DNA from: Pseudomonas sputi
GTDB taxonomy: Bacteria > Pseudomonadota > Gammaproteobacteria > Pseudomonadales > Pseudomonadaceae
NCBI RefSeq assembly: GCF_021603585.1
Contig: NZ_BQHI01000002.1
Span: 1-64,000 of the forward strand
Reading direction: 5' to 3'
Length of the DNA: 64,000 nt
The notes below the pieces were generated by a model, which was not told where the DNA came from, made no database searches, and saw only the letters and a program-made list of their open reading frames with translations. The position numbers and the translations under genes are program-made. This document shows positions 10,836-22,517 of this stretch, in pieces. Each line of letters starts with the position of its first letter. The stretch's first letter is position 1.

Positions 10836-11333
10836 ATGGAAATGCTGAAGTTTGGTAAATTTGCTGCGCTGGCTCTGGCCATGGCTGTAGCTGTAGGTTG
10901 CTCGTCCAAAGGCGGCGACAACGCCGGTGAAGGCGCTGTTGATCCAAACGCTGGTTACGGCGCAAACACTGGTGCAGTTGACGGTTCCCTGAGCGAAGAA
11001 GCTGCTCTGCGCGCAATCACCACCTTCTACTTCGAATACGACAGCTCGGACCTGAAGCCAGAAGCCATGCGCGCTCTGGACGTTCACGCCAAAGACCTGA
11101 AAGCAAACGGCGCTCGCGTTGTTCTGGAAGGCAACACCGACGAACGTGGTACTCGTGAGTACAACATGGCACTGGGCGAGCGTCGTGCGAAAGCCGTTCA
11201 GCGCTACCTGGTACTGCAAGGTGTTTCCCCAGCTCAGCTGGAACTGGTTTCCTACGGCGAAGAGCGTCCAGTTGCTACCGGCAACGACGAGCAGTCCTGG
11301 GCTCAAAACCGTCGCGTCGAACTGCGTAAGTAA
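10836..11333 (+). CDS. pal: Peptidoglycan-associated lipoprotein Pal/OprL
   Basis: A 165-residue outer-membrane lipoprotein. The lipobox ends AVGC with acylated Cys22. An OmpA-like peptidoglycan-binding domain follows ([14 protein letters not shown] to NRRVELRK), including the [19 protein letters not shown] stretch that contacts diaminopimelate. TAGGAG sets the start. Known as OprL in Pseudomonas. cpoB begins 6 bases after its stop. Confidence 0.98.
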   Translation: MEMLKFGKFAALALAMAVAVGCSSKGGDNAGEGAVDPNAGYGANTGAVDGSLSEEAALRAITTFYFEYDSSDLKPEAMRALDVHAKDLKANGARVVLEGNTDERGTREYNMALGERRAKAVQRYLVLQGVSPAQLELVSYGEERPVATGNDEQSWAQNRRVELRK

Positions 11334-11339
11334 TTCGAT

Positions 11340-12179
11340 ATGCGAACGTGCCGTCGTGCTGTAACTGTTCTGGCTCTCAGCCTCGCGCCGCTTGCGGCGT
11401 GGGCTGCGGTTCCTGTGGTCGATGACAACTCCGGTTATAACAATAGCGGGAGCAGTTATCCGCCTGCAGGTTACGGTACGAACGGCGCCTATGCCGGGGG
11501 AGCGGCTTCGGCCCCTGCCTCGGCACAAGGCATGCTGTTCAACCAACTGCAACAAATGCAGGATCAGATATCGCGCCAGCAAGGCGTGATCGAAGAACTG
11601 CAGAACCAGGTTTCGCGCATGAAGCAGGAATCCCTGGAGCGATACCAGGATCTTGATCGGCGCATAGGATCCGGCGTAGCACCTGCCGCGACTCCCGAGA
11701 ATTCTTCTGCCGGTGGCGATGCAAGTGCTGCTGCCGGCGCCGCCGCTGGAGCCGGGGCCGCTGCGGCCGCCCAGGCACCTGCCGCAGGCGGCGAACCCGC
11801 TGATCCGGCCAAGGAAAAGCTGTATTACGAAGCCGCTTTCGACCTGATCAAGGCCAAGGATTTCGACAAGGCCAGCCAGGCGTTTGCCGCTTTCCTGCGT
11901 AAATACCCGAACAGCCAATATGCGGGCAACGCCCAGTACTGGCTGGGTGAAGTGAACCTGGCCAAAGGCGATCTGCAAGGTGCAGGTCAGGCTTTCGCCA
12001 AGGTTTCGCAGCTGTATCCCAAGCATGCCAAAGTGCCGGATTCGCTGTACAAGCTGGCTGACGTAGAGCGCCGCCTCGGTCATACCGACAAGGTCAAAGG
12101 CATTCTGCAGCAGGTGGTGGCCCAGTATCCGGGTACATCCGCCGCTCAGTTGGCCCAGCGCGATCTGCAACGCATGTAA
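11340..12179 (+). CDS. cpoB: Cell division coordinator CpoB (YbgF)
   Basis: A 279-residue periplasmic protein: signal peptide (about residues 1-22), a trimerising coiled coil (QLQQMQDQISRQQGVIEELQ), an Ala-rich linker (about 120-155), and a C-terminal TPR domain with three repeats starting YYEAAFDLIKAKDFDKA. It coordinates Tol function with septal wall synthesis in E. coli. It is the last gene of the operon and is followed by a strong terminator. Confidence 0.95.
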   Translation: MRTCRRAVTVLALSLAPLAAWAAVPVVDDNSGYNNSGSSYPPAGYGTNGAYAGGAASAPASAQGMLFNQLQQMQDQISRQQGVIEELQNQVSRMKQESLERYQDLDRRIGSGVAPAATPENSSAGGDASAAAGAAAGAGAAAAAQAPAAGGEPADPAKEKLYYEAAFDLIKAKDFDKASQAFAAFLRKYPNSQYAGNAQYWLGEVNLAKGDLQGAGQAFAKVSQLYPKHAKVPDSLYKLADVERRLGHTDKVKGILQQVVAQYPGTSAAQLAQRDLQRM

Positions 12180-12200
12180 TACGTTTTACCCGTTTGGAAG

Positions 12201-12227
12201 AAACCCGCGCTTGTCGCGGGTTTTTTC
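12201..12227 (+). terminator. Rho-independent terminator of the tol-pal operon
   Basis: Stem AAACCCGCG/CGCGGGTTT with a 5-base loop (CTTGT), running into TTTTTT. About 115 bases then lead to queE; I see no clear riboswitch in them. Confidence 0.93.
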
Positions 12228-12343
12228 GTTAGAATTCACGCCCTTTTATGAAACACGCTTCTGGTGATCTACGCGTTGGCGGGGTTGCCTGAAGTGCCTG
12301 ACGGAGGCGGACAGCCTGTTTAGCTGTTACGCCCGTGGCGACT

Positions 12344-12991
12344 ATGCAAGACACATTGAGAATCACCGAAGTTTTCTACTCGTTGCAGGGGGAAACGCGG
12401 ACTGCCGGGCTGCCCACGGTTTTTGTGCGCCTGACCGGTTGCCCATTGCGTTGCCAATACTGCGACAGTGCCTACGCGTTCAGCGGCGGCACGATCCGCA
12501 CCCTCGACGACATCCTGGAGCAAGTGGCCGGCTTTCGCCCGCGCTACGTCTGTGTCACTGGCGGTGAGCCGCTGGCACAACCCAATGCCCTCCCTTTGCT
12601 CAAGCAGTTGTGCGATGCCGGCTACGAAGTCTCGCTGGAAACCAGCGGCGCCCTCGACATCTCGGCGGTCGATCCGCGGGTCAGTCGGGTAGTCGATCTG
12701 AAGACGCCTGACTCGAAAGAGGCCCATCGCAACCGTTACGAGAACATCGAACTGCTGACACCCAACGATCAGGTGAAGTTTGTCATCTGCTCGCGGGAGG
12801 ACTATGACTGGGCGGTATCGAAGCTGATCCAGTACGGTCTTGAGCGACGTGCAGGTGAAGTGCTGTTTTCCCCAAGTCACCACGACCTGAATGCTCGGGA
12901 CCTGGCGGACTGGGTGGTGGCGGATAACCTGCCAGTGCGCCTGCAACTGCAGCTGCATAAATATCTATGGAATGACGAGCCGGGGCGCTGA
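12344..12991 (+). CDS. queE: 7-carboxy-7-deazaguanine synthase QueE
   Basis: A 215-residue radical-SAM enzyme making the deazapurine ring of queuosine. The cluster motif is CxxxCxxC at Cys33, Cys37 and Cys40 ([10 protein letters not shown]), and the SAM-binding TGGEPL follows. I chose the ATG at 12344, which gives the usual [14 protein letters not shown]-terminus; a GTG at 12335 would add three residues. The stop codon is one base before the queC start, so they form an operon for the same pathway. Confidence 0.94.
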   Translation: MQDTLRITEVFYSLQGETRTAGLPTVFVRLTGCPLRCQYCDSAYAFSGGTIRTLDDILEQVAGFRPRYVCVTGGEPLAQPNALPLLKQLCDAGYEVSLETSGALDISAVDPRVSRVVDLKTPDSKEAHRNRYENIELLTPNDQVKFVICSREDYDWAVSKLIQYGLERRAGEVLFSPSHHDLNARDLADWVVADNLPVRLQLQLHKYLWNDEPGR

Positions 12992-12992
12992 G

Positions 12993-13685
12993 ATGACTGA
13001 ACAACTGAACACTAGCCAAAAACGTGCGGTCATCCTGCTGTCGGGTGGTCTGGACTCGGCCACTGTCGTGGCCATGGCCCGTGCTGAAGGCTACGCCTGC
13101 TATACCATGAGTTTCGATTACGGTCAGCGTTCCCATGCCGAACTGCATGCCGCTGCTCGCGTTGCCCGCGATCTGGGTGTGGTCGAGCACAAGGTGATCG
13201 GCCTGAACCTGAACGGTATGGGCGGTTCGGCCCTGACCGACACCAGCATCGATATCCCGGAAGAGTTGGGCGAAGGTATTCCGGTGACTTACGTGCCGGC
13301 GCGCAACACGGTTTTCCTGTCGCTGGCTCTGGGCTGGGCTGAGGTGCTCGGCGCCCGTGACATCTTTATCGGCGTCAACGCGGTGGACTATTCCGGTTAT
13401 CCGGATTGCCGTCCCGAGTTCATCGAGTCGTTCGAGCGCATGGCCAATCTGGCGACCAAGGCCGGCGTAGAAGGCAATGGTTTCCGCATCCAGGCACCGC
13501 TGCAGAACCTGAGCAAGGCGCAGATCGTCCAGGCGGGCGTGAAGCTTGGCGTTGATTACGGGTTGACCGTTTCCTGCTATCAGGCCGACGATGACGGCCG
13601 TGCCTGCGGCAAATGTGACAGCTGCCGACTGCGTGCCGAAGGCTTCGCGGCGGCCGGAGTCAGCGACCCGACACCTTATTTTTGA
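12993..13685 (+). CDS. queC: 7-cyano-7-deazaguanine synthase QueC
   Basis: A 230-residue ATP-dependent nitrile synthase converting CDG to preQ0. The PP-loop [11 protein letters not shown] is near residue 17. Four zinc cysteines are in the C-terminal part ([14 protein letters not shown]). The open frame extends upstream, but the ATG at 12993 directly after queE gives the family start. Confidence 0.97.
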   Translation: MTEQLNTSQKRAVILLSGGLDSATVVAMARAEGYACYTMSFDYGQRSHAELHAAARVARDLGVVEHKVIGLNLNGMGGSALTDTSIDIPEELGEGIPVTYVPARNTVFLSLALGWAEVLGARDIFIGVNAVDYSGYPDCRPEFIESFERMANLATKAGVEGNGFRIQAPLQNLSKAQIVQAGVKLGVDYGLTVSCYQADDDGRACGKCDSCRLRAEGFAAAGVSDPTPYF

Positions 13686-13703
13686 TTTTTTTTAAATTAG
13701 GTG

Positions 13704-13731
13704 TTGAATAGTCCTTAAAAATCAGTATTAT
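13704..13731 (+). promoter_or_regulatory. Promoter of tRNA-Lys
   Basis: -35 TTGAAT (13704-13709), 16-base spacer, -10 TATTAT (13726-13731), then a GC-rich discriminator (ACGCGCC) as expected for growth-rate-controlled stable RNA promoters. The tRNA begins 18 bases after the -10. Confidence 0.75.
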
Positions 13732-13748
13732 ACGCGCCACCACACAGC

Positions 13749-13824
13749 GGGTCGTTAGCTCAGTTGGTAGAGCAGTTGGCTTTTAACCAATTGGTCGTAG
13801 GTTCGAATCCCACACGACCCACCA
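13749..13824 (+). tRNA. tRNA-Lys (UUU)
   Basis: A 76-base cloverleaf. Acceptor arms GGGTCGT/ACGACCC; D arm with AGCTCAGTTGGTAGAGC; anticodon loop CTTTTAA with anticodon TTT at 13782-13784; T loop GTTCGAATC; CCA is encoded. It stands alone between queC and nadA. Confidence 0.98.
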
Positions 13825-13841
13825 TTTTTGCTGTTTTAAAA

Positions 13842-13884
13842 GTCTGGAAGGCCCACGAAAGTGAGGATTTCCGGATTTTTTTTT
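13842..13884 (+). terminator. Possible terminator after tRNA-Lys
   Basis: A 7-bp stem TCTGGAA/TTCCGGA with one G-T pair and a long loop, followed by nine T residues. The T-tract is convincing; the stem is modest. Confidence 0.5.
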
Positions 13885-14094
13885 GCCTGCGATTCGGGCA
13901 TTCCCCCCTTCGTTTCTTCTCGCCGTGACGCAGGTCAGAATCATCTTTTGTATCAACGGGATATTCTGTAGCCTTGCGCAGCTTCAATGCTGTCCGTGCC
14001 TGATAATACTCACTCTCCCGGCGGTACCCTCAAGCGGTCCGGAGCCGGGTGTATACTCGACTTTCGCGCGAATGCGCCTGCAGGTCTTGCGAAC

Positions 14095-15153
14095 ATGACG
14101 CAGATTTCCGAACGCCTTCTGGTACAAGCCCACCTCGACGCCAAGCAGCCCAAGCCGCTGACTGCCGAGGAAGAGGCTTATTACCGTTCCGCCATCGCCG
14201 CCGAGCTCAAGGCTCAGGACGCGGTGCTGGTTGCCCACTTCTATTGCGATCCGATCATCCAGGCACTCGCCGAAGAAACCGGCGGTTGTGTTTCCGACTC
14301 CCTGGAAATGGCCCGCTTCGGCAATGCCCATCCGGCCAAGACCGTGGTGGTTGCCGGCGTGAAATTCATGGGCGAGACCGCGAAGATTCTCAACCCTGAA
14401 AAACGCGTGCTGATGCCGACTCTGGAGGCGACCTGTTCGCTGGATCTGGGTTGCCCGGTGGACGAGTTCTCGGCGTTCTGCGATCAGCATCCGGAACGCA
14501 CCGTGGTGGTGTATGCCAACACCTCGGCCGCCGTCAAAGCACGAGCCGACTGGGTAGTGACCTCCAGTTGCGCACTGGAAATCGTCGAAAGCCTGATGGA
14601 CAACGGCGAAACCATTATCTGGGGTCCGGACAAGCACCTTGGCACCTACATCCAGCGTCAGACCGGCGCCGACATGCTGCTCTGGGATGGTGCATGCATC
14701 GTCCACGAAGAGTTCAAGTCCAAGCAGCTGGAAGACATGAAAGCGCTGTACCCGGACGCCGCCATTCTGGTGCACCCGGAATCGCCGACGTCAGTGATCG
14801 AACTGGCGGATGCCGTGGGTTCTACCAGTCAGCTGATTGCCGCCGCTCAATCGCTGCCGAACAAGACCCTGATCGTCGCTACCGACCGTGGCATCTTCTA
14901 CAAGATGCAGCAGCTGTGCCCGGACAAGGTCTTCATCGAAGCGCCAACCGCCGGTAACGGCGCAGCGTGCCGCAGTTGCGCACATTGCCCGTGGATGGCC
15001 ATGAACACCCTTGAGCGCACGCTCAAGTGCCTGAAGGAGGGCTCGAACGAGATCTTCGTCGACCCGGCCCTGATTCCCCAGGCGATTCGTCCGCTCAAAC
15101 GCATGCTCGATTTCACTCAGGCCGCGCGGATGAAACTGGCCGGCAACGCCTGA
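14095..15153 (+). CDS. nadA: Quinolinate synthase A
   Basis: A 352-residue 4Fe-4S enzyme condensing iminoaspartate with dihydroxyacetone phosphate to quinolinate in NAD synthesis. Visible: [13 protein letters not shown] near the N-terminus, the cluster cysteine region [10 protein letters not shown], and the C-terminal [10 protein letters not shown]. The ATG at 14095 gives the usual length; the open frame extends 36 codons upstream without family similarity. Confidence 0.97.
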   Translation: MTQISERLLVQAHLDAKQPKPLTAEEEAYYRSAIAAELKAQDAVLVAHFYCDPIIQALAEETGGCVSDSLEMARFGNAHPAKTVVVAGVKFMGETAKILNPEKRVLMPTLEATCSLDLGCPVDEFSAFCDQHPERTVVVYANTSAAVKARADWVVTSSCALEIVESLMDNGETIIWGPDKHLGTYIQRQTGADMLLWDGACIVHEEFKSKQLEDMKALYPDAAILVHPESPTSVIELADAVGSTSQLIAAAQSLPNKTLIVATDRGIFYKMQQLCPDKVFIEAPTAGNGAACRSCAHCPWMAMNTLERTLKCLKEGSNEIFVDPALIPQAIRPLKRMLDFTQAARMKLAGNA

Positions 15154-15167
15154 CCTTGAGACGCAAA

Positions 15168-15200
15168 CAAAAACGCCCCGATTGGATCGGGGCGTTTTTG
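15168..15200. terminator. Bidirectional terminator between nadA and the RDD gene
   Basis: A 15-base arm CAAAAACGCCCCGAT and its exact complement around a 3-base loop (TGG). A/T tracts on both sides allow it to end nadA and the convergent minus-strand gene. Confidence 0.93.
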
Positions 15201-15211
15201 TATCTGGAAGA

Positions 15212-15700
15212 TTATTTGGCTTTTTTTGGAATTCGCACGAGTTGCGTGTCGGAGTAGATGTCATGCCAGGCGCGTTTCTGTTTGTCGAACAGCGACCAGA
15301 AGAACCCAAGGCCCAGGCACAGCCACGACGCAATCGACACCATGAACCGCAACAGCGCCTGCCACAGGCTGATGGCGGTGCCATCGGCGTTCTGCACGCG
15401 AATGCCCCAGACCTGCATGCCCAGGGTCTGCCCGGCGTGGGTCCAGAACTTGGCGAAGAAGCCGAACAGCACCAGCAGCAGCACCGTGGAGTACAGTGGA
15501 TCGCCATCCAGCTGCCCGGCATCGGTGAGAACCCGCAGGCGTTCTTCGCCGATGATCGAGGCCTGGATCATCTTGTAGAGGCCGCCGGTCACGATCAGCA
15601 GGGCGGTGCACAGCAGAAAGTCATAGAACATTGCTGCCAGACGACGGCCGAGGCCGACGGCGGGGAAATTGCCCTGGGGCGTGAGCAGGTGTTTCGACAT
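15212..15700 (-). CDS. RDD family membrane protein
   Basis: A 162-residue integral membrane protein of the RDD family. The family's first Arg-Asp-type signature appears as RRLAAMFYDFLL. Hydrophobic segments are near residues 24-45, 70-88 and 112-135, with the conserved TLGMQVWGIRV between. Function is not established for most members; some have been linked to ion transport. It is convergent with nadA. Confidence 0.85.
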   Translation of the reverse strand: MSKHLLTPQGNFPAVGLGRRLAAMFYDFLLCTALLIVTGGLYKMIQASIIGEERLRVLTDAGQLDGDPLYSTVLLLVLFGFFAKFWTHAGQTLGMQVWGIRVQNADGTAISLWQALLRFMVSIASWLCLGLGFFWSLFDKQKRAWHDIYSDTQLVRIPKKAK

Positions 15701-15750
15701 GGCAGCCTCTGGACGGAAAGTGAAGCGCCATTTTACGGATTTGCGCCCAC

Positions 15751-15786
15751 AAAAAAGCCCCTGATATCAATATCAGGGGCTTTTTT
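15751..15786. terminator. Terminator of the cold-shock gene
   Basis: A perfect 16-bp arm AAAAAAGCCCCTGATA and its complement around a TCAA loop. The minus-strand copy ends in a T-tract just after the csp stop codon; it could also act rightward. Confidence 0.92.
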
Positions 15787-15796
15787 GTTACAGAAA

Positions 15797-16009
15797 TCAG
15801 GCTTCTGCGATGACTTCGTCAGCTTGCATGCCTTTCTGGCCCTGCACAGCAATGAAGGTCACTTTCTGGCCTTCTTTCAGGCTCTTGAAGCCGTTGCCCT
15901 GAATGGCGCGGAAATGCACGAACAGATCCGGACCGCTTTCTGGAGTGATAAAACCAAAACCTTTCTCGTCGTTAAACCACTTGACGGTACCGCTCTGACG
16001 TGTGGACAT
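15797..16009 (-). CDS. Cold-shock domain protein (CspA family)
   Basis: A 70-residue single cold-shock domain. RNP1 (KGFGFITP) and RNP2 (LFVHFRAI) bind single-stranded RNA or DNA. AAAGGAAA upstream sets the ATG. The long leader fits the family habit of control at the RNA level. It resembles CspA/CapB-type pseudomonad proteins; the sequence does not tell which paralogue is cold-induced. Confidence 0.95.
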   Translation of the reverse strand: MSTRQSGTVKWFNDEKGFGFITPESGPDLFVHFRAIQGNGFKSLKEGQKVTFIAVQGQKGMQADEVIAEA

Positions 16010-16414
16010 TTCTTATTTCCTTTGACGCAAAAAATTGATGACAGTCTCCTTCTCATGAAAGAGTACTGGGGCTGGTTGCAGGAGAGTAAGAAGACGTCGA
16101 ACGGGATGTAGCTAACTTGTAGGCTACTGCCCAGGTCACGATTCCAAGCTGACCCATGCAAACACAGTGGACAAACTCTACGCCAACTACGGGAGAAAAA
16201 ACAAGCCCCGCGAAGGCCCCGGTTTTCCTGCGCTTGCTGGCACTTAGTCGATTCACTAGTCCGGCTTATACGATTAGCTTGTTCAATTGTTTTCGAACGT
16301 TATAAGCCAAGTTCATATTCGAATCGTATGTAAGCGGAGTGCACTGTTTTATGGCGATTGCGTTACAGATTAGTGCACGCATAACGCAATCGCGTTACTT
16401 ATGGAAACAGTCAA
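16010..16414. other. Palindrome-rich intergenic region upstream of csp and downstream of gcvT
   Basis: 405 bases without a gene. It should hold the csp promoter and 5' leader and the end of the gcvT transcript (both minus strand). Seen: inverted repeat GGCTTATA (16263-16270)/TATAAGCC (16301-16308), and a perfect 12-bp inverted repeat GCGATTGCGTTA (16354-16365)/TAACGCAATCGC (16382-16393) with GTGCAC in its spacer and again at 16339-16344. No confident -10/-35 pair was found. Confidence 0.6.
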
Positions 16415-17539
16415 TTAGCCGCGATAGTAGCGTTGTGGAACAAATGGCATTTTGCTTACAAGCAATGGCACCTTTTTCCCACGAACAATCGCCCAAACTG
16501 GCGTGTCGAGTGCGACGTAGGCGCTGTCCAGATAACCCATGGCCAGCGGGCCGCTCAGGGTCGGACCGAAACCGCCGCTGCACACGCTGCCGATGATCTC
16601 GCCCGCTTCGTTGACGATCTCTGCACCTTCTCGGACCGGCGTACGCTCTTGCGGCAGCAGGCCGACGCGTTTGCGCGAAACGCCGTTCTGCTGTTGAGCG
16701 AAGACTTGTTCAGCACCCGGGAAACCACCGGCGCGCGCACCATCGGCACGCCGAGGCTTGGAGATGGCCCACAGCAGGCTGGCCTCGATCGGGGTGGTCT
16801 CGGTGTTCATGTCGTGGCCGTACAGGCACAGACCGGCTTCCAGGCGCAGCGAGTCACGGGCGCCGAGGCCGATGGCGGCGACTTCCGGTTCGGCCAGCAG
16901 GGTGCGGGCGAGTTTTTCCGCATCGGCTGCCGGAACGGAGATTTCGAAACCGTCTTCACCGGTATAGCCCGAACGGCTGACATAGCAGTCAATGCCCAGC
17001 AGCTTCACGCGGGTGAACTGCATGAAGGTCATTTTCGCCACTTCCGGCGCCAGGCGTGCCAGTACGGTCACGGCGGCCGGGCCTTGCAGGGCGAGCAGGG
17101 CACGCTCTTCGAACCATTGCTCGATCTTGCACTGGTCGCCGATGTGTTTTTGCAGATGGGCCAGGTCCTGGTCCTTGCACGCCGCGTTGACCACCAGGAA
17201 CAGCTCGTCATTGCCGAGGTTGGCGACCATCAGGTCATCGAGGATGCCGCCGGTTTCGTTGGTGAACATCGCGTAGCGCTGCATGCCCACCGGCAGGTCG
17301 ATGATGTCCACCGGCACCAGGGTTTCCAGGGCCTTGGCGGCATCGGCGCCGGTCAGGCGGATCTGGCCCATGTGCGAGACATCGAACAGCCCGGCCTGCT
17401 CACGGGTGTGCTGGTGTTCCTTCATCACGCCCAGCGGGTATTGCACCGGCATGTCGTAGCCGGCGAACGGCACCATGCGGGCGCCGAGTTCGATGTGCAA
17501 AGCGTGCAGCGGGGTTTTCGACAGTTGTTCGGTGGACAT
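16415..17539 (-). CDS. gcvT: Glycine cleavage T protein (aminomethyltransferase)
   Basis: A 374-residue folate-dependent T protein. It takes the aminomethyl group from lipoylated H protein, releasing ammonia and 5,10-methylene-THF. It has N-terminal [14 protein letters not shown], the folate-binding core ([29 protein letters not shown]) and a C-terminal beta-barrel. It is the last gene of the gcvH-gcvP-sdaA-gcvT cluster, 51 bases after sdaA. Confidence 0.95.
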   Translation of the reverse strand: MSTEQLSKTPLHALHIELGARMVPFAGYDMPVQYPLGVMKEHQHTREQAGLFDVSHMGQIRLTGADAAKALETLVPVDIIDLPVGMQRYAMFTNETGGILDDLMVANLGNDELFLVVNAACKDQDLAHLQKHIGDQCKIEQWFEERALLALQGPAAVTVLARLAPEVAKMTFMQFTRVKLLGIDCYVSRSGYTGEDGFEISVPAADAEKLARTLLAEPEVAAIGLGARDSLRLEAGLCLYGHDMNTETTPIEASLLWAISKPRRADGARAGGFPGAEQVFAQQQNGVSRKRVGLLPQERTPVREGAEIVNEAGEIIGSVCSGGFGPTLSGPLAMGYLDSAYVALDTPVWAIVRGKKVPLLVSKMPFVPQRYYRG

Positions 17540-17590
17540 GCGTGACTCCTTGATTCACACCAACCCTCTCCCGCAGGGAGAGGGGGCTAA

Positions 17591-18967
<1,377 letters not shown>

Positions 18968-19025
18968 GGTTGTTCTCCGGTTTCTTGTTATAGGAATTGG
19001 CGGAATATCAGGCTTGATGCATTCC

Positions 19026-19062
19026 CTTGTGAGAGCTGGCAAGTCAGCTCCCACAAGGGATT
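19026..19062. repeat. Degenerate REP hairpin between gcvP and sdaA
   Basis: An imperfect palindrome around AGCTGGCAAGTCAGCT, flanked by CTTGTGAG and CTCCCACAAG. It belongs to the same family as 4214-4305 and lies inside the operon, so it may affect mRNA stability. Confidence 0.7.
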
Positions 19063-19107
19063 TTGGTGTGGCTGAAATCGGGGAAGGTAAGCCTGCCCCT
19101 CATTCGT

Positions 19108-21960
19108 TTAAGCGTAGCTTTCGATCGACGGGCAGGCGCAGACCAGATTGCGGTCGCCGAACACGTTGTCGACGCGACCGACCGGCGGCCAGTACTTGCC
19201 TTCAATCAACGACGCCACCGGGTACACCGCTTGCTCGCGGCTGTACGGGTGAGTCCACTCGCCGACCAGCTTCGCTGCGGTGTGCGGAGCGTTCTTCAGC
19301 GGGTTGTCGTCCTTGTCCAGGGTGCCGTTTTCCACCGCGCGGATTTCTTCGCGGATGCGGATCATGGCGTCGCAGAAGCGGTCCAGCTCTTCCTTGGATT
19401 CACTTTCGGTCGGCTCGATCATCAGCGTGCCGGCCACCGGGAACGACATGGTCGGGGCGTGGAAGCCGAAGTCGATCAGGCGCTTGGCGACGTCATCGAC
19501 GCTGATGCCGCTGCTGTCTTTCAACGGGCGCAGATCCAGGATGCACTCGTGCGCCACCAGACCGTTGCTGCCGGTGTACAGCACAGGGTAGTGCTCTTCC
19601 AGGCGACGGGAAATGTAGTTGGCATTGAGGATCGCCAGTTGCGAAGCGCGCTTCAGACCGGCGCCACCCATCATGCGAATGTACATCCAGGTGATCGGCA
19701 GAATGCTCGCGCTGCCGAACGGTGCCGCGCAGACCGCGCCCTCCTTGCGGTCCATGTGGCCGTGGCCCGGCAGGAACGGAGTCAGGTGCGATTTCACGCC
19801 GATCGGGCCGACGCCCGGGCCGCCACCGCCGTGCGGAATGCAGAAAGTCTTGTGCAGGTTCAGGTGCGACACGTCGCCGCCGAACTTGCCGGGTGCGCAG
19901 AGGCCGACCATCGCGTTCATGTTGGCGCCGTCGATGTACACCTGGCCGCCGTTGTCATGAATGATGCCGCAGATTTCGCGGATGCCTTCTTCGAACACGC
20001 CGTGGGTCGACGGGTAGGTGATCATCAGCGCGGCGAGGTGTTCGCGGTGCTCGATGGCCTTGGCGCGCAGGTCTTCGATGTCCACGTTGCCGCGAGCGTC
20101 GCAGGCGGTCACGACCACGCGCATGCCGGCCATGTTGGCGGTCGCCGGGTTGGTGCCGTGGGCGGACGACGGGATCAGGCAGATGTCGCGACGGTCTTCG
20201 CCACGGCTCTGGTGATAGGCGCGGATCGCCAGCAGACCTGCGTACTCACCTTGGGAACCGGCGTTCGGTTGCAGGGAGATCGAGTCGTAACCGGTGGCGG
20301 CGCAGAGCATCGCTTCCAGTTCATCGGTCAGTTGCTGGTAACCGGCGCTTTGCTCGGCCGGAGCGAACGGGTGCAGGGCGCCGAATTCGGCCCAGGTCAC
20401 CGGGATCATTTCGCTGGCGGCGTTGAGTTTCATGGTGCACGAGCCCAGCGGGATCATGGTGCGATCCAGTGCCAGGTCCTTGTCCGCCAGTTTGCGCAGG
20501 TAGCGCATCAGCTCGGTTTCCGAGTGATAACGGTTGAACACCGGGTGGCTGAGGATCGGTGACTGACGAACCAGTGCGGCTGGAATCGTGCTTTGCGCGG
20601 CAGCGGCCAGAGCAGTGAAATCCGGCAGGGTCTTGCCGTCGGCGAACAGGCTCCACAGGGTTTCGATGTCGGCCTGGGTGGTGGTTTCGTCGACCGACAG
20701 GCCCAGGCGCTGGGCATCGATCACACGCAGGTTGATCTGTTGGGCGCGAGCCTTGTCGTGCAACGCGGCGGTTTGCGCGCCGGTGGCCAGGGTCAGGGTG
20801 TCGAAGAAGCTGGCTTGCTCGACGGTCACGCCCAGTGCGCTCAGGCCCTTGGCCAGGATCGCGGTCAGGTGATGCACGCGGTTGGCAATCCGGGTCAGGC
20901 CTTTCGGGCCGTGGTACACGGCGTACATGCTGGCGATGTTGGCCAGCAGCACTTGCGCGGTGCAGATGTTCGACGTGGCTTTCTCGCGGCGGATGTGTTG
21001 CTCGCGGGTCTGCATCGCCAGACGCAGCGCCGGCTTGCCGAAGCGGTCAACCGAAACACCGACCAGACGGCCCGGCATGTCGCGCTTGAACGCATCTTTG
21101 GTGGAGAAGTAAGCCGCGTGCGGGCCACCGAAGCCCAGCGGCACGCCGAAGCGTTGGGCGCTGCCGATGGCCACGTCGGCGCCGAATTCGCCCGGCGGGG
21201 TCAGCAGGGTCAGGGCCAGCAGGTCAGCGGCCACGGCTACCAAGGCGTTGGCAGCGTGGAAGCGTTCGGTCAGTGCGCGGTAGTCGAACACATCACCGTT
21301 GCTCGCCGGGTATTGCAGCAGTGCGCCGAAGAACGGCGTCACGTCGGTCAGTTCACGCTCGTCGCCCACGACCACGTCGATGCCCAGCGGCTCGGCACGG
21401 GTGCGCAGCACATCGAGGGTTTGCGGGTGGCTGTGGATCGAGGCGAAGAACTGGTGGCTGCCCTTGTTCTTGCTCAGGCGTTTGCAGAAGGTCATGGCTT
21501 CGGCAGCCGCGGTGGCTTCGTCGAGCAGGGAGGCGTTGGCGATCGGCAGGCCGGTGAGGTCGCTGATCAGGGTCTGGAAGTTCAGCAGCGCTTCGAGACG
21601 GCCCTGGGAAATTTCCGGCTGGTACGGGGTGTAGGCGGTGTACCAGGCCGGGTTTTCCAGCAGGTTGCGCAGAATCGGCGATGGCGTGTGGCAGTTGTAG
21701 TAGCCCTGACCGATGTAGGTCTTGAACAGCTGGTTCTTGCCGGCGATGCCTTTGATCATCGCCAGGGCATCGGCTTCGCTCAGGCCGTCGTCGAGGCCGA
21801 GCACGCTGGTGCCCTTGATGCTTTCCGGGATGACGCTGGCGCTCAGGGCTTCGAGCGAGTCGAAGCCGAGGCTGTTGAGCATGGCTTGCTCGTCACTGGC
21901 GCGCGGGCCGATGTGACGGGCGATGAATTCATTGGCGGTGCCGAGATTTACTTGGGTCAT
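19108..21960 (-). CDS. gcvP: Glycine dehydrogenase (decarboxylating), P protein
   Basis: A 950-residue single-chain PLP enzyme that decarboxylates glycine and passes the aminomethyl group to GcvH. It has an N-terminal half ([21 protein letters not shown]) and a C-terminal half with the PLP-lysine region [18 protein letters not shown]. The length is normal for the fused bacterial P1-P2 form. It begins 10 bases after gcvH. Confidence 0.98.
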   Translation of the reverse strand: MTQVNLGTANEFIARHIGPRASDEQAMLNSLGFDSLEALSASVIPESIKGTSVLGLDDGLSEADALAMIKGIAGKNQLFKTYIGQGYYNCHTPSPILRNLLENPAWYTAYTPYQPEISQGRLEALLNFQTLISDLTGLPIANASLLDEATAAAEAMTFCKRLSKNKGSHQFFASIHSHPQTLDVLRTRAEPLGIDVVVGDERELTDVTPFFGALLQYPASNGDVFDYRALTERFHAANALVAVAADLLALTLLTPPGEFGADVAIGSAQRFGVPLGFGGPHAAYFSTKDAFKRDMPGRLVGVSVDRFGKPALRLAMQTREQHIRREKATSNICTAQVLLANIASMYAVYHGPKGLTRIANRVHHLTAILAKGLSALGVTVEQASFFDTLTLATGAQTAALHDKARAQQINLRVIDAQRLGLSVDETTTQADIETLWSLFADGKTLPDFTALAAAAQSTIPAALVRQSPILSHPVFNRYHSETELMRYLRKLADKDLALDRTMIPLGSCTMKLNAASEMIPVTWAEFGALHPFAPAEQSAGYQQLTDELEAMLCAATGYDSISLQPNAGSQGEYAGLLAIRAYHQSRGEDRRDICLIPSSAHGTNPATANMAGMRVVVTACDARGNVDIEDLRAKAIEHREHLAALMITYPSTHGVFEEGIREICGIIHDNGGQVYIDGANMNAMVGLCAPGKFGGDVSHLNLHKTFCIPHGGGGPGVGPIGVKSHLTPFLPGHGHMDRKEGAVCAAPFGSASILPITWMYIRMMGGAGLKRASQLAILNANYISRRLEEHYPVLYTGSNGLVAHECILDLRPLKDSSGISVDDVAKRLIDFGFHAPTMSFPVAGTLMIEPTESESKEELDRFCDAMIRIREEIRAVENGTLDKDDNPLKNAPHTAAKLVGEWTHPYSREQAVYPVASLIEGKYWPPVGRVDNVFGDRNLVCACPSIESYA

Positions 21961-21970
21961 GTCAGGTTCC

Positions 21971-22354
21971 TCAGGCTTCGGCTTGGGCTTTGATCAGACG
22001 GTCGTAGGCGTCCTGATCCAGCAACTTGGCGACGGCCGAGGCGTCGGCCGGTTTGAAGCGGAAGAACCAGCCTTCGCCCAGCGGATCTTCGTTGACCAGC
22101 TCGGGGCTGTCTTCCAGGGCCGGGTTGGTGGCCAGGACTTCACCGTCCAGTGGCATATAAACGCCACTGGCGGCTTTTACCGATTCCACGGTGGCGGCTT
22201 CGGCGCCTTTCTCGTAAGCCTGCAATTCAGGCAGTTGCACGAACACCACGTCGCCCAGGGCGTTCTGCGCGAAAGCGGTGATGCCAACGGTGACAGAGCC
22301 ATCGGCTTCGGCGCGCAGCCATTCGTGATCTTCAGTAAAACGCAACTCGCTCAT
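21971..22354 (-). CDS. gcvH: Glycine cleavage H protein
   Basis: A 127-residue lipoyl carrier. The lipoylated Lys is in [12 protein letters not shown], about residue 64. It carries the aminomethyl intermediate between P and T proteins. It is the first gene of the cluster, downstream of a sigma-54-type promoter and GcsR-like operators. Confidence 0.97.
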   Translation of the reverse strand: MSELRFTEDHEWLRAEADGSVTVGITAFAQNALGDVVFVQLPELQAYEKGAEAATVESVKAASGVYMPLDGEVLATNPALEDSPELVNEDPLGEGWFFRFKPADASAVAKLLDQDAYDRLIKAQAEA

Positions 22355-22437
22355 GGAATCTCCTAGGGGCCAGACTCGTCTGGTGGACGCAGTGGAATGC
22401 TTGGGCGGTAAAGCCCTGATTTTATGAACGGTTACTT

Positions 22438-22453
22438 AGCAAGAACGCGGCCA
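22438..22453 (-). promoter_or_regulatory. Sigma-54 (-24/-12) promoter of gcvH
   Basis: The minus strand reads TGGCCGCGTTCTTGCT, which fits TGGCACG-N4-TTGCW with GG and GC in place. It lies about 84 bases before the gcvH start. It fits a gene set whose adjacent activator is a sigma-54-dependent protein. Confidence 0.85.
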
Positions 22454-22517
22454 ATGTAGAAATAGCGTTATAAATCAATGGTTTGATATTTATTTGCTGG
22501 GTTTTGAAAGCAGGGTG

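Noticed and set aside
12228-12343. preQ1 riboswitch before queE
   Set aside because: No recognisable preQ1 aptamer core or expression platform could be built from the 115 bases.
22355-22437. Glycine riboswitch before gcvH
   Set aside because: No tandem aptamer pattern is visible, and the sigma-54 promoter with GcsR sites already explains glycine response.
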